Positions 8,672-18,019 of a stretch of 64,000 nt of DNA are shown here, piece by piece. The notes under the pieces were generated by a model. That model ran no database searches, had not been told where the DNA came from, and saw nothing but the letters and a program-made list of their open reading frames with translations. Within the stretch, counting starts at the first letter, position 1. Every line of letters begins with the position of its first letter. Source of the DNA: Actinomycetes bacterium. Its GTDB lineage: Bacteria; Actinomycetota; Acidimicrobiia; Acidimicrobiales; Ilumatobacteraceae. Made by a program: the position numbers and the translations under genes. The stretch is from assembly GCA_025360105.1 (NCBI GenBank), contig JANYCT010000089.1:1-64000 (forward strand). Direction: 5' to 3'.

Positions 8672-10933
8672 GTGTCACCGGTGTCGTCAGCGTCTCTTCG
8701 AGTTCGGGTGGCTCTAGCCGGACTGCTCGTGATCGCAGCGGTCGCCATCGTTTCTCTGACCGCCCCACGTGCAGCGAATGCGGCGTGTAGCCGCAACGGC
8801 ACACTCAACGCGGCACAGTTGAACTCCGTGTTCGCGTCGCCGGGCATCGGATCCAGACCGGGTGCCGAGGGCTTCGGTGGTGGTGATTATCAGCACGCCT
8901 ACCCATTGCCGAATGGCCGGGTGCTCTGGCTGTTCCAGGACATGTACTTCAGCGACGACAACAATCTGAATGTGCCCGCGAACAACGCCGCTCACAACGC
9001 CGGCCTCATCCAAGACGGTACGTGCTTCTCGGTGTTGGGTTCGCAAGGTCGCGACTTCATCGGCGATGCCCTCACCGTCGACAGCCGGCGTTGGTTCTGG
9101 CCGCTCGATGGTGAGATCGGTGCCGACGGCAACCTGTGGATCTTCATGGTCGACATGTACAACCCCAACGGCACCGGAGCGACGCTCGGTGCCGCACCGG
9201 TGGGCACATGGCTCGCCGTGCTCGACCCGATGACGCTCGACGTGTTGTCGTTCGCGCCGGCTCCCAATTCGTCAGCGGGCCTATTCGGCTGGTCGGTGGT
9301 CTCGAACGATCAATACAGCTACCTCTACGGGCACTGCTACCGGCAGTTCATTCACGACGTCGTCGGACCGGGACAGTTCGATTCGTCATGTATGCCCAGC
9401 AGCTACGTGGCTCGTGTTCCACTCGGACACTTCGAGGTAGTGCCGCAGTATTGGAACGGCTCGGGATGGACGTCAAATGCGGGCAACGCCGTTCCGGTGA
9501 TGACGCGTGGAGCAGCGAATCCGATGAGCGTGCAGTGGTTCGGCAATGTGTTCGTGTCGGTCACCAAGGCCGACGACTGGTGGGGCTCGGTCATCTATAT
9601 CGACAAGGCGGCGTCGCCGCAGGGGCCGTGGCAGACCGCGCAGACGATCAACGTGGTCGGCGATCGCAAGTGCGATGTGTGCGGTAACTACAGCGCGTTC
9701 TTGATGCCGTGGCTCGATAGCAACGGGCAGATGACGATCGGTCTCTCGAACGGTGCCGATTTCACGGTCTGGCTGGCAAACGCCGCGCTGTATCGACCGA
9801 CCTTCTACTCAGCCTCGGTTCCGGCATTGACGCCACCGGCCACAGCTGCCAGTCCGCCGGCGTTTCCCGTGGTGCAGGGCACCGCAGGGTTTGTCGCCGT
9901 CGACCCCGCGCGTCTGGTCGACACTCGCATCGCCGGACAACCGTTCGGCCGACTCGCGGCCGGCGCGCAGGTGGAGCTCGATCTCGCTGCCAATGGCATG
10001 CCCTCGGGTGCAACAGCTGTCGCGCTCAACATCACTGCCGTCGGACCGGCGGCAAATGGTTGGGTCCGCGCGTATCCGTGTTCCGCCACGGAACCATCCA
10101 CCTCGAATGTGAATCCCTTGGTCGGCCAGATCACGACCAACGCCGTGATCGTGTCGGTGGGTGACGGGCGGCTTTGCCTGCGATCACTCAGCGACGTAGA
10201 TCTTGTGATCGACCTCAACGGGTGGCTCACTATCAACTCGACGGTGGGCCTACGTCCCGTCTCGGCTCATCGTCTCGTCGACACCCGTCTGGGGCTGGGC
10301 GGCTCGACGCGACTGCAGCCGGGACAAACGCTCGAGGTGCAGGCGGTACCCGGCGGATCATCAGCAACGGCTGTGGCGCTGAACGTCACCGCAGTCGACC
10401 CGTCGGCGACTGGATTCATCACCGCGTGGCCCTGCGGCATTGACCATCCGTTCGTGTCGAATCTGAACCCACAACAAGGCGTCACGAAGCCGAACTTCGT
10501 GAACGTGCGAGTGGGCGGTGGGGGAAAGGTCTGCATCTTCACCACCGTCGAAACGGATCTGATCGTGGATCTCTCAGCCGAGTACCGTCCGGATGCATCG
10601 GCGCGCTACGCATCGTTGCCGCCGCAGCGATTGCTCGACACGCGCGCACAGGACCCGCCGCGGCATCAGTCGAATCTGTCGTATGTACTGGCGATGGACT
10701 CGATCGTTGCCGCGCAGGTGAACCTGACCGCGACCGAAGCAACCGAAGCCGGTTACCTCACCGGCTATCCCTGCATGACCGATCAATGGCCCGGCACGTC
10801 GAACGTCAACTATGCCGCTGACCTTGCCAGTGCGAATGCGGCGTTGCTCACCAATTCGCGCGGCTACTCATGTGTGTTCCCATCGCGGACGACTCAGTTG
10901 GTTGTCGACCTCTTCGGCGTCTGGACCAACTGA
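8672..10933 (+). CDS. Secreted protein: N-terminal beta-propeller-like domain plus three LVDTR repeats
   Basis: A 753-residue exported protein. Residues 1-38 form a signal peptide ending near ANAA. Residues about 40-400 are rich in W, G and D with repeating blade-like segments (GRVLWLFQDMYF, DGNLWIFMVDMY) and resemble DUF4185 or glycosidase-like five-bladed propellers. The C-terminal part has three repeats of about 120 residues beginning LVDTRIAG (about 408), LVDTRLGL (about 532) and LLDTRAQD (about 651). Each has an ALNxTxV strand, a YPC or WPC cysteine, an SNxN motif and a final VVDLxG-type strand. The GTG at 8672 follows AAGGG. The gene opens the accessory block after dapB. A carbohydrate-binding or wall-associated role is a guess. 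Confidence 0.75.
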   Translation: MSPVSSASLRVRVALAGLLVIAAVAIVSLTAPRAANAACSRNGTLNAAQLNSVFASPGIGSRPGAEGFGGGDYQHAYPLPNGRVLWLFQDMYFSDDNNLNVPANNAAHNAGLIQDGTCFSVLGSQGRDFIGDALTVDSRRWFWPLDGEIGADGNLWIFMVDMYNPNGTGATLGAAPVGTWLAVLDPMTLDVLSFAPAPNSSAGLFGWSVVSNDQYSYLYGHCYRQFIHDVVGPGQFDSSCMPSSYVARVPLGHFEVVPQYWNGSGWTSNAGNAVPVMTRGAANPMSVQWFGNVFVSVTKADDWWGSVIYIDKAASPQGPWQTAQTINVVGDRKCDVCGNYSAFLMPWLDSNGQMTIGLSNGADFTVWLANAALYRPTFYSASVPALTPPATAASPPAFPVVQGTAGFVAVDPARLVDTRIAGQPFGRLAAGAQVELDLAANGMPSGATAVALNITAVGPAANGWVRAYPCSATEPSTSNVNPLVGQITTNAVIVSVGDGRLCLRSLSDVDLVIDLNGWLTINSTVGLRPVSAHRLVDTRLGLGGSTRLQPGQTLEVQAVPGGSSATAVALNVTAVDPSATGFITAWPCGIDHPFVSNLNPQQGVTKPNFVNVRVGGGGKVCIFTTVETDLIVDLSAEYRPDASARYASLPPQRLLDTRAQDPPRHQSNLSYVLAMDSIVAAQVNLTATEATEAGYLTGYPCMTDQWPGTSNVNYAADLASANAALLTNSRGYSCVFPSRTTQLVVDLFGVWTN

Positions 10934-10961
10934 TGCGGTCTGTTGAGGCCGCGCTCAGAGC

Positions 10962-11459
10962 TCAGCCGAGCGAGGCGATAGCTGCGTCGTAGTCGGGCTC
11001 CTGGGCGATCTCGGGCACGAGTTGGCTGTGTATAACGGTGCCGGACTCGTCGAGTACGACGACGGCGCGCCCGAGCAGGCCGATGAGCTTGCCGTCGGAC
11101 ATCTCGATGCCGTACGTGGTGCCGAAATCGCTGCGGAAGGTGGAACCGGTCTGCACATTTGCCAGACCCTCGGCGCCGCAAAAGCGTGACTGGGCGAAGG
11201 GCAGATCGGCGCTGACGCAGAGCACGACGGTGTTGTCGAGCCCGGACGCGGCCTCATTGAACTTGCGAACGCTGGTGGCGCAAACGGCGGTATCGACGGA
11301 CGGGAAGATGTTGAGCACGACGCGCTTGCCGGCTAGGTCGGCCTTGGAGATGTCGCTGAGGTTGGCTGCAGTGACGGTGAAGTCCGGCGCAGCAGCACCG
11401 ACGGAGGGAAGGTTGCCAATGGTGTGGATGGGGTTGCCCCCGAGGGTGATGTCAGCCAT
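10962..11459 (-). CDS. tpx: Thiol peroxidase
   Basis: Atypical 2-Cys peroxiredoxin that reduces hydrogen and alkyl peroxides with thioredoxin. The peroxidatic cysteine is C60 in [15 protein letters not shown] and the resolving cysteine is C94 in QSRFCGAEG, matching the 61/95 spacing of the E. coli enzyme. The 165-residue length is standard. The ATG at 11459 gives the family start [10 protein letters not shown]. The upstream DedA-like gene on the same strand ends at 11468, so the two are probably co-transcribed. Confidence 0.95.
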   Translation of the reverse strand: MADITLGGNPIHTIGNLPSVGAAAPDFTVTAANLSDISKADLAGKRVVLNIFPSVDTAVCATSVRKFNEAASGLDNTVVLCVSADLPFAQSRFCGAEGLANVQTGSTFRSDFGTTYGIEMSDGKLIGLLGRAVVVLDESGTVIHSQLVPEIAQEPDYDAAIASLG

Positions 11460-11467
11460 GGCTGAAT

Positions 11468-12154
11468 TCAATCAGCGAATTCGGGCTCTGGTTCAGCTGG
11501 AGGTGCAGGAGGTGATGCAGCTCGACGCGATGCCTGAACGATGGTGATCAGGAAGAAGGCTGCAACGAGCCACCATTGGTACTTCTCGATCCAATCGAGC
11601 GCGCGACGGAGCTGGGTGTCGAACAGGCGGGCGGCGACCCAGACCCACGCCAGGCGGAAGGCGATGCCGAGCGATGACCACACGGCAAACCGTCGGATGG
11701 TCATCCGCCGCTGGCCCACTAGCGCGCACACGATGTTGCTGCCCGGCATAAACATCACCAACGGCCCGCCGGCCCGGCTTGCGCCACGTTGCATCCAGCG
11801 CAGCGTGGCCGGGGGCTCGCCGCCGACCTGATGCTCGAGCCAACGAAAGCCACGGTCGCCGTACCAATAGCCGATGGCGTAGCAGAGCCATGCCGCGACG
11901 GCGATGCGCAGGAACCCGATGATCGAGTACGCGACCGGGTTGATGTCGGCCGGTACGGCGAAGAGCAGATGGCGTAGCCGCGATGACAGCGCGAGCAGCA
12001 GCGCTGGGTTATGCCTGACCAGCGACGGAGCGATAATGGCGCCCACCTGCGTGCATGCGACGAGTACGGCGAACGCCGACACGAGCAGCATCAGACGCCG
12101 GTCGCGCCGTCCGAGGTTCTCTTTGTCCAGCCCGACGATCTCTTCCACGAGCAC
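11468..12154 (-). CDS. DedA/SNARE-associated-like membrane protein
   Basis: A 228-residue protein with about five hydrophobic segments. The middle contains IGYWYGDRG and a run with [19 protein letters not shown], resembling the re-entrant-loop region of DedA/VTT (PF09335) proteins, which are linked to lipid scrambling and envelope homeostasis. The C-terminus is a P/E-rich tail after the last membrane span. It lies directly upstream of tpx on the same strand. The family call rests on fold pattern and the G-Y-x-x-G motif only; the canonical glutamate and arginine of DedA were not confirmed. Confidence 0.6.
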   Translation of the reverse strand: MLVEEIVGLDKENLGRRDRRLMLLVSAFAVLVACTQVGAIIAPSLVRHNPALLLALSSRLRHLLFAVPADINPVAYSIIGFLRIAVAAWLCYAIGYWYGDRGFRWLEHQVGGEPPATLRWMQRGASRAGGPLVMFMPGSNIVCALVGQRRMTIRRFAVWSSLGIAFRLAWVWVAARLFDTQLRRALDWIEKYQWWLVAAFFLITIVQASRRAASPPAPPAEPEPEFAD

Positions 12155-12298
12155 GCGACACTACCGGAGAATGGCAGCAGCATCCCTTCGGACGGATGGG
12201 CCTGATCTCGGCCGTGGAAGTAGTGTGCCCTCGTTCGGTCGGGTGCCGAATGACGCGTGCGCTCATCGGAACCGCGTAGCAACTTCTGGGGGAATGCC

Positions 12299-13927
12299 GT
12301 GCAAGGACTCATGCAGGACACGCCGCTGTCGATCATCCATCTGTTCGATCGTGCTGAGCGCTATCACCGCGACAAGGTCATCACCACCTCCACCGCAACC
12401 GGGCTCGAGCGCATCGACTACGGCACATGGGCCGAGCGCACGCGTCGTCTCGGCGGCGTACTGAACGACCTCGGAATCTCCTCGAGCGGTCGCGTCGCGA
12501 CATTTGCATGGAACACGGCACGGCACCTCGAGTTGTACTTCGCCGCACCGTGCAGCGGTCGCGTGCTCCACACGTTGAACATCCGCCTGTTCCCCGAGCA
12601 GCTCACCTACATCGTGAACCACGCCGGGGACGAGGTCATCTTCGTCGACCGGTCGCTCCTCGCGTTGCTGCAGCCTCTGCTCAAGACCTTCACCACCGTG
12701 AAGTGCCTCGTGCTCATGGACGATGGCAAGGGCGACATCCCCGCCGATCTCAACGGCCTGGTGATGTACGACTACGAAGAGTTGCTCGCCAAGGCCGAGC
12801 CCGTGCAATGGAAGGTTGTCCCCGAGAATACGGCCGCGAGCATGTGCTACACGAGCGGCACCACCGGCAACCCGAAGGGTGTCGTCTATAGCCACCGCAG
12901 CACGTACATGCACACGTTCGGCGTGATGACGGCCGACTCGTTGGGAGCATGCGAGAGCGACACCATTTTGCCCGTCGTGCCGATGTTCCATGCCAACTCG
13001 TGGGGTCTCGCGCACGCCGCCGTCGCCACCGGTGCAAACCTGGTGATGCCCGGTGCCGACCTGTCGGGCAAGGCGATTGCCGATCTGATCGTGAACGAAA
13101 AGGTCACCGTCGCGGCCGGTGTACCCACGATCTGGATGGGTGTGCTGCCCGAACTGCGCGGCCGCGACACCAGCAGCCTTCGTTGCATTCCCTGCGGTGG
13201 CTCTGCAGTGCCGAAGGCGCTCAGCGAGGCCTATCGCGAGGCCACCGGCCTCCCGATCCTGCAGGCGTGGGGTATGACCGAAACCAGCCCGGTCGCGGCG
13301 GTGAGCCAGCTCTTGGCAAACGAGCGCGAGTTGTCGCTGGACGAGCAAGCCGACCTGCGCACGAGTGTCGGCTTGCCGAGCTTCGGAGTCGATTGTCGAG
13401 TCGTAGATCCCGACACCGGCGACCCGGTGCCGTGGGACGGATCCACCAGTGGCGAGTTGCAATGCGCGGGTTCGTGGATCGCTGCCGACTACTACAACGA
13501 TCCGCGCTCGCGCGACAGCTTCACCGCCGACGGTTGGCTGCGCACCGGCGATGTGGCAGTCATGGACCCCACCGGGCGCATCCGCCTCGTCGACCGCACC
13601 AAGGACCTCATCAAGAGCGGCGGCGAGTGGATCAGCTCGGTCGAGATCGAGAACGAACTGATGGCGCATCCGAAGATCCGCGAAGCCGCCGTCATCGGCG
13701 TGGCGCACATTCGCTGGAGCGAGCGCCCGTTGGCATGTGTGGTCGTGGAACCGGGGCAGCAACTCACCGCGGACGAGGTGCTCGACTTCCTTGCGCCGCT
13801 CGTGGCCAAGTGGCAGCTGCCCGACGACGTGGTGTTCATCGACGAGGTTCCCAAGACCAGCGTCGGAAAGTTCAGCAAGAAGACCTTGCGCGACCGCTTC
13901 GCCGACTATGTTCTACCCGGGCAATAA
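12299..13927 (+). CDS. Acyl-CoA synthetase (AMP-forming), fatty-acid type
   Basis: ANL-superfamily ligase that activates a carboxylic acid, most likely a medium- or long-chain fatty acid, to the acyl-CoA via an acyl-AMP. The P-loop-like motif YTSGTTGNPKGVVYSH is at about residues 183-198, the adenylate motif QAWGMTETSP is present, and the hinge and C-terminal lysine region (DRTKDLIKSGGEWISS; PKTSVGKFSKK) is intact. Length is 542 residues. The GTG at 12299 is preceded by TGGGGGAA, a good ribosome-binding site; an in-frame ATG at 12311 and a further-upstream ATG at 12257 are alternatives. The gene stands alone, divergent from the DedA-like gene. The chain-length preference cannot be read from sequence. 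Confidence 0.9.
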   Translation: MQGLMQDTPLSIIHLFDRAERYHRDKVITTSTATGLERIDYGTWAERTRRLGGVLNDLGISSSGRVATFAWNTARHLELYFAAPCSGRVLHTLNIRLFPEQLTYIVNHAGDEVIFVDRSLLALLQPLLKTFTTVKCLVLMDDGKGDIPADLNGLVMYDYEELLAKAEPVQWKVVPENTAASMCYTSGTTGNPKGVVYSHRSTYMHTFGVMTADSLGACESDTILPVVPMFHANSWGLAHAAVATGANLVMPGADLSGKAIADLIVNEKVTVAAGVPTIWMGVLPELRGRDTSSLRCIPCGGSAVPKALSEAYREATGLPILQAWGMTETSPVAAVSQLLANERELSLDEQADLRTSVGLPSFGVDCRVVDPDTGDPVPWDGSTSGELQCAGSWIAADYYNDPRSRDSFTADGWLRTGDVAVMDPTGRIRLVDRTKDLIKSGGEWISSVEIENELMAHPKIREAAVIGVAHIRWSERPLACVVVEPGQQLTADEVLDFLAPLVAKWQLPDDVVFIDEVPKTSVGKFSKKTLRDRFADYVLPGQ

Positions 13928-13963
13928 TTCGTTTCATTAATTCAGGGGATACGTCGAAGCGCA

Positions 13964-14362
13964 ATGAAATCAACAATGAAACAGGCGCGTCGCTGCTCGA
14001 TCGCGGCCGTCATGCTGCTCGTCACAACCGGATGCGCCCCCGATCCCAGTGACGTTCCCGCCGTTGCCGACACGGTGAAGCCAACCGGTGTCGTCGTGCG
14101 GGTGCTCGCGATCGACAACAACTTCCGTCCAGCGGCTCTCGCTGCCAAGGTCGGTGACACCGTCGAGTTCACCAACAAGGGCAAGAATGATCACAACGTG
14201 CTTCCGCAGTCGGGCAGCGGATGGGGCGTCGATACGCCGGGCTTCCATCCCGGCGATGTCTATAGCCATGTCTTCAACGCGCCCGGTGTGTACGCGTTCT
14301 ACTGCTCGATCCATGGCACCAACAAGGTCGGCATGGTCGGCACCATCACGGTCACGGGCTGA
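13964..14362 (+). CDS. Cupredoxin-domain lipoprotein (plastocyanin-like)
   Basis: A 132-residue protein with a lipobox at LLVTTGC (Cys24), so it is probably lipid-anchored outside the membrane. The mature part is a blue-copper fold with ligands visible as H77 (NDHNV), C114, H117 (YCSIHG) and M124 (VGM). It would carry one type-1 copper and transfer electrons or store copper. It is followed by a beta-helix lipoprotein and a DUF1996 protein on the same strand with short gaps, forming a likely secretion cluster. The ATG at 13964 and an internal ATG at 13976 both precede the signal sequence. Confidence 0.85.
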   Translation: MKSTMKQARRCSIAAVMLLVTTGCAPDPSDVPAVADTVKPTGVVVRVLAIDNNFRPAALAAKVGDTVEFTNKGKNDHNVLPQSGSGWGVDTPGFHPGDVYSHVFNAPGVYAFYCSIHGTNKVGMVGTITVTG

Positions 14363-14394
14363 CGCAAGAAACATCTCAATCAATGGGGGAGAAC

Positions 14395-15828
14395 ATGAAC
14401 AAGATCCGTCGACTCGCTCTCGCCGTAACGCTGCTCGCTGCGGCTGCCGGGTGTTCGAGCAGTACATCGTCATCAAGCACGGCAGGGCCAACGGCAGCGC
14501 CGAACTCGGCCCCGACGCAATCGGTGCAGCCCACCGACAGTGCAGCGCCGTCGAAGGCTGGCACCATCACGGTGCCCGACGATGTTGCAAGCATTCAGGC
14601 CGCCGTGACCACGGCCAAAGAGGGTGACCTCATCCTGATCAAGCCGGGCGTGTATCACGAAGCCGTGACGGTGCAGACGGCAAACCTCACCATCCGCGGG
14701 CTCGACCGCAACACCACCATTCTCGATGGTGAGTTCAAACTCGACAACGGCATCCGCGTGGTCGGCGCAAACGGCGTCGCCATCGAAAATCTGACAGCGC
14801 GTAACTACACCAAGAATGGCTTCTTCTGGACCGGTGTCACGGGCTATCGCGGCTCGTATCTCACAGCGTTTCGCAACGGCGACTACGGCGTGTATGCCTT
14901 CTTGTCGACCAAGGGTCAGATCGAGCACAGCTATGGTGCTGGCAGCCCGGACGCCGGCTTCTACGTGGGTGGATGCTTCCCGTGCGACACGCTGCTGAAC
15001 GACCTCACCAGTGAGTACAACGGCCTCGGCTATTCCGGCACCAACTCCGGCGGCAACCTGATCATCGTCAATTCGATCTTCCGCTTCAACCGCGCCGGCG
15101 TTGTGCCGAACAGCGGTAGCTACGAACTGTGCTATCCCGAGCGCAACAGCACCATCATCGGCAACATCGTGTACTCCAACAACCAGCCCGACACGCCGGC
15201 GATCGATGTGTCGTTGCTGGCGATGGGCAACGGCATCCTTGCCGCGGGTGGTGTGGGCAACGACATCGAACGGAACCTTGTTTATGACCACGACAAGACG
15301 GGCATTGGCTTGGTGCCGTTCCTCGAGGAAGATCCGAACGACAATCCGCCCAAGCCGGATGCGTGGACGCGCACGTGCGCCGAGACGCGCAATGATCCCG
15401 TACCTGATCCCGCGACCGTTACCAAGCCGGCAATCTGGGACCCGATGAACAACCGGGTCATCGCAAACGTCATCGAAAACAGCCGCGTCGCCGACATCGC
15501 TCAGGATTCCCCGTTGACCGCACTCGACACGCTGAACAACTGTTTCAGCGGCAATACGTTCACGACCTCGGCACCCACCGCGCTCGAGCAAATCTTTCCG
15601 TGTGACGCCACTGGCAACGGCGGCGATTGGAAGGTGGGTAGCCTGAACGTGCTGAACTGGCTCAACGAGAAGCACCCGCCGTCACAGGACTACAAGACGT
15701 CATCGCCTGAGCCACCGAAGCAGACGAACATGCCCAATGCGGCAACAGCCTCGGCGCGTCCGGCCACCGACGTCCCCGAGAAGATCGATACCGCATCGAT
15801 CAAGGTTCCGTCCAAGCCAGCACCGTGA
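14395..15828 (+). CDS. Right-handed parallel beta-helix lipoprotein (NosD-like)
   Basis: Lipoprotein with the lipobox AAAAGC (Cys20), then an S/T/A-rich linker, then a parallel beta-helix of the NosD/pectate-lyase type: it opens with ITVPDDVASIQAAVTTAKEG and shows regularly spaced N/G turns over residues about 60-400. Such proteins bind or process polysaccharides, or help in copper insertion (NosD). The neighbouring cupredoxin makes a copper-linked role conceivable but unproven. The start at ATG 14395 follows GGGGGAGAAC; an ATG at 14383 is a less likely alternative. The stop overlaps the GTG start of the next gene. Confidence 0.8.
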   Translation: MNKIRRLALAVTLLAAAAGCSSSTSSSSTAGPTAAPNSAPTQSVQPTDSAAPSKAGTITVPDDVASIQAAVTTAKEGDLILIKPGVYHEAVTVQTANLTIRGLDRNTTILDGEFKLDNGIRVVGANGVAIENLTARNYTKNGFFWTGVTGYRGSYLTAFRNGDYGVYAFLSTKGQIEHSYGAGSPDAGFYVGGCFPCDTLLNDLTSEYNGLGYSGTNSGGNLIIVNSIFRFNRAGVVPNSGSYELCYPERNSTIIGNIVYSNNQPDTPAIDVSLLAMGNGILAAGGVGNDIERNLVYDHDKTGIGLVPFLEEDPNDNPPKPDAWTRTCAETRNDPVPDPATVTKPAIWDPMNNRVIANVIENSRVADIAQDSPLTALDTLNNCFSGNTFTTSAPTALEQIFPCDATGNGGDWKVGSLNVLNWLNEKHPPSQDYKTSSPEPPKQTNMPNAATASARPATDVPEKIDTASIKVPSKPAP

Positions 15829-16745
15829 GTCCACGACACAGTGTTTGGTTTGCGACGGTTGTTGCAAGTGCAATGATCGTTGGGGCTTGTAGCCGCGCGC
15901 CAACAAGCACATCGCCCACGATGCCTGCGGGTCACGACGCTGGAGTGGGTCCCGATGTCAGCATGGGTGCGCCCGACCTGCCCGTGGCCGGCGCCCAGGG
16001 CCGCGTGCCACAGTTTCTTGTGGAGTGCCCGTTTAGCCACACATCCGAGGACGACCCGATCGTGTTCCCCGACGCGCCGGGTGCCTCGCACCGCCACGTG
16101 TTCTTCGGGAATACCACCACGAATGCGGGATCCAGTTATCAGTCACTCCTTGCTGGCACTACCGAGTGCGATCAACCGTCCGATACGGCTGCGTACTGGG
16201 CGCCTGCGCTCATGCGTGGCGACACCATGGTCACCCCGATGAAGAGCGTCGCCTACTACCGACCCGGCGAAGGCATCGATCCAACGACGGTGAAGGCCTA
16301 CCCCCCAGGTCTCAAGATCGTTGCGGGCAACGCGGCGGCTCGCGAGGCGCAGTCGACGGCAGTCGTGGCGTGGACATGCGGAGCCGGCATCGAGCGCGAC
16401 AGTCTCCCTCCCTCGTGCCCTCCGAGCCGCCCACTACGAATGCTGGTGACGTTCCCCGATTGTTGGGATGGCAAACACCTTGACAGTGACGACCACCGTT
16501 CGCACATGGCCTACAGCCGCAAGGGCGCCTGTCCGGCGGCGCATCCGGTTTCCGTCGCCCAGCTGCAGTTCTCGGTGGTGTACGCCGTGAGCGGCGACCC
16601 ATCGGGCCTGTCGCTCGCCAGTGGCTCGATGCTCACCGGCCATGCCGATTTCTTCAACGCCTGGGTGCAGGACAAGCTTGTCACCGAGATCGATGCCTGC
16701 ATTCACCGTAAGGTGGTGTGCGGCGTGACAAGCGGGCGCAAGTAG
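15825..16745 (+). CDS. DUF1996-domain lipoprotein
   Basis: A 306-residue protein with a lipobox MIVGAC (Cys22). The mature part contains FLVECPFSHTSEDDPIVFPD, SHRHVFFGNTTTNAG and FPDCWDGKHLDSDDHRSHMAY, typical of DUF1996 (PF09362), a family of secreted proteins widespread in fungi and actinobacteria with conserved histidines and paired cysteines and no proven function. Its GTG start overlaps the stop of the beta-helix gene (GTGA), so the two are translationally coupled. Confidence 0.85.
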   Translation: MSPRHSVWFATVVASAMIVGACSRAPTSTSPTMPAGHDAGVGPDVSMGAPDLPVAGAQGRVPQFLVECPFSHTSEDDPIVFPDAPGASHRHVFFGNTTTNAGSSYQSLLAGTTECDQPSDTAAYWAPALMRGDTMVTPMKSVAYYRPGEGIDPTTVKAYPPGLKIVAGNAAAREAQSTAVVAWTCGAGIERDSLPPSCPPSRPLRMLVTFPDCWDGKHLDSDDHRSHMAYSRKGACPAAHPVSVAQLQFSVVYAVSGDPSGLSLASGSMLTGHADFFNAWVQDKLVTEIDACIHRKVVCGVTSGRK

Positions 16746-16762
16746 CTCGGACTTTCGCGAGG

Positions 16763-17014
16763 TCAGCTGACGCGTCCCAGCAGTGCGAGCATGCGCGTTT
16801 GGTCCGATGCGTCGCCGCTGACCTCAACTCGGGGACTGAACATGCCGTACCGGCGCAACTGCCCAGCGCGCAGGCCGAAGGTCGCGGTCACGTGCCGTAC
16901 CTGTTGGGATCGAGTCGGTCGTGGTGGGAGCGCTCCAGTTCTTGACGGTGCGAGGCGCACGACGTGGTGCATGCCGTAGAGGGCCTTGGTGAACAATCGC
17001 AGGTTGCTGGTCAT
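16763..17014 (-). pseudogene. Remnant of a TIGR03086-type (DinB-like) protein gene with internal deletion
   Basis: An 83-residue frame whose first 23 residues (LFTKALYGMHHVVRLAP) and last 33 residues (LRRYGMFSPRVEVSGDASDQ, then TRMLALLGR) resemble the two ends of the TIGR03086/mycothiol-dependent maleylpyruvate-isomerase-like family, which is normally about 190 residues. The middle is missing, and the 25 or so residues joining the ends look out of frame. It reads as a gene that lost its core. It converges on the DUF1996 gene and is divergent from the ABC transporter unit. The 390-base gap between those two genes holds nothing else recognisable. The family comparison is from memory of the pattern. 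Confidence 0.5.
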
Positions 17015-17136
17015 GTCAGCACCACAATTCGTGGAACACTATGCGCTGAACAACGCCGAAGCAGCGTGGCAACGGCTTGGTGTTCAACAAGCGAGTGTTC
17101 ATACACTGTCCACTTCCCCAACACTGGAGCGTTTCC

Positions 17137-18012
17137 ATGAAGAAGTATTCCTATGCAGCGTTGGCGATTGCCGGTGCTGTGCTGATCAGCGCATGCGGTA
17201 GCAGCAAGAGCACGACGAGCCCCGGAGGAACCACCGCTGCAACCAGCGCCGGTGCAGTTGTCGACTGCAAGCCGGTGAAGGCTGGCACCTTGTCGGTGGT
17301 CACCAGCCTGCCCGGCCCCAACTTCTGGGGCACCACCAACGCTGAGGTCGACCCCGACAAGATCAAGAGCGGCATCGAGTACGACCTCGCCAACCTCATC
17401 GCGGCCAAGTGTGGTCTGAAGATGTCGTTCCGCAACGAGAGCTTCGACGCTCTCGTCGCCGGCCAGGTCGCTGCGGATTCCTATGACATCTCGCTGTCGC
17501 AGGTGACTATCACCACCGATCGTGCCAAGGTCGTCGACTTCTCACAGGGCTACTTCAAGAGCGATCAGGGCCTGCTTGTGAAGAAGGGCACCACGGTCAA
17601 GACCTGGGACGACGTGAAGAAACTCACTGTCGGTGTGCAGGCGTCCACCACTGCGGAGTACTACTTCACCTCAGGAGAGAAGAAGGGTTGGAAGCTCGAC
17701 AACACCAAGGTGTTCCCCGACCTGTCGTCGGCCTACGCCGCCCTCAATGCCGGTCAGGTCGATGGCATCATCATCGATACGCCGATCAACCTCGGCCAGG
17801 CGTCGCAGTCGGGTGGCAAGCTCGAGGTCGTCGGTCAGTTCAAGACCGGCGAGGAATACGGCGCCATCTACGGCAAGGGCAACGGCAAAAAGGCCATCTT
17901 CGACCCGATTCTGCAGGGCTTTATCGACGATGGCACGATGAACAAGCTCATCGCCAAATACCTCGGCGGCGACCCATCCACCGTTCCGTTCATCGACGTT
18001 CCCACGTCCTGA
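17137..18012 (+). CDS. Amino-acid ABC transporter substrate-binding lipoprotein
   Basis: Periplasmic-type binding protein of SBP family 3, anchored by a lipobox (LISAC, Cys20). The mature part has the two-lobe pattern: GIEYDLANLIAAKCGL, FDALVAGQVAADSYDISLSQ, and DRAKVVDFSQGYFKSDQGL followed by VGVQASTTAEYY. The ligand is probably a polar amino acid; the exact one cannot be read. The ATG at 17137 follows TGGAG. A permease and an ATPase gene follow directly on the same strand, completing an importer. Confidence 0.9.
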   Translation: MKKYSYAALAIAGAVLISACGSSKSTTSPGGTTAATSAGAVVDCKPVKAGTLSVVTSLPGPNFWGTTNAEVDPDKIKSGIEYDLANLIAAKCGLKMSFRNESFDALVAGQVAADSYDISLSQVTITTDRAKVVDFSQGYFKSDQGLLVKKGTTVKTWDDVKKLTVGVQASTTAEYYFTSGEKKGWKLDNTKVFPDLSSAYAALNAGQVDGIIIDTPINLGQASQSGGKLEVVGQFKTGEEYGAIYGKGNGKKAIFDPILQGFIDDGTMNKLIAKYLGGDPSTVPFIDVPTS

Positions 18013-18019
18013 GCCTTCG

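Noticed and set aside
12263-13762. Minus-strand frame of 499 codons across the acyl-CoA ligase
   Set aside because: Antisense shadow; the plus strand carries all adenylate-forming motifs.
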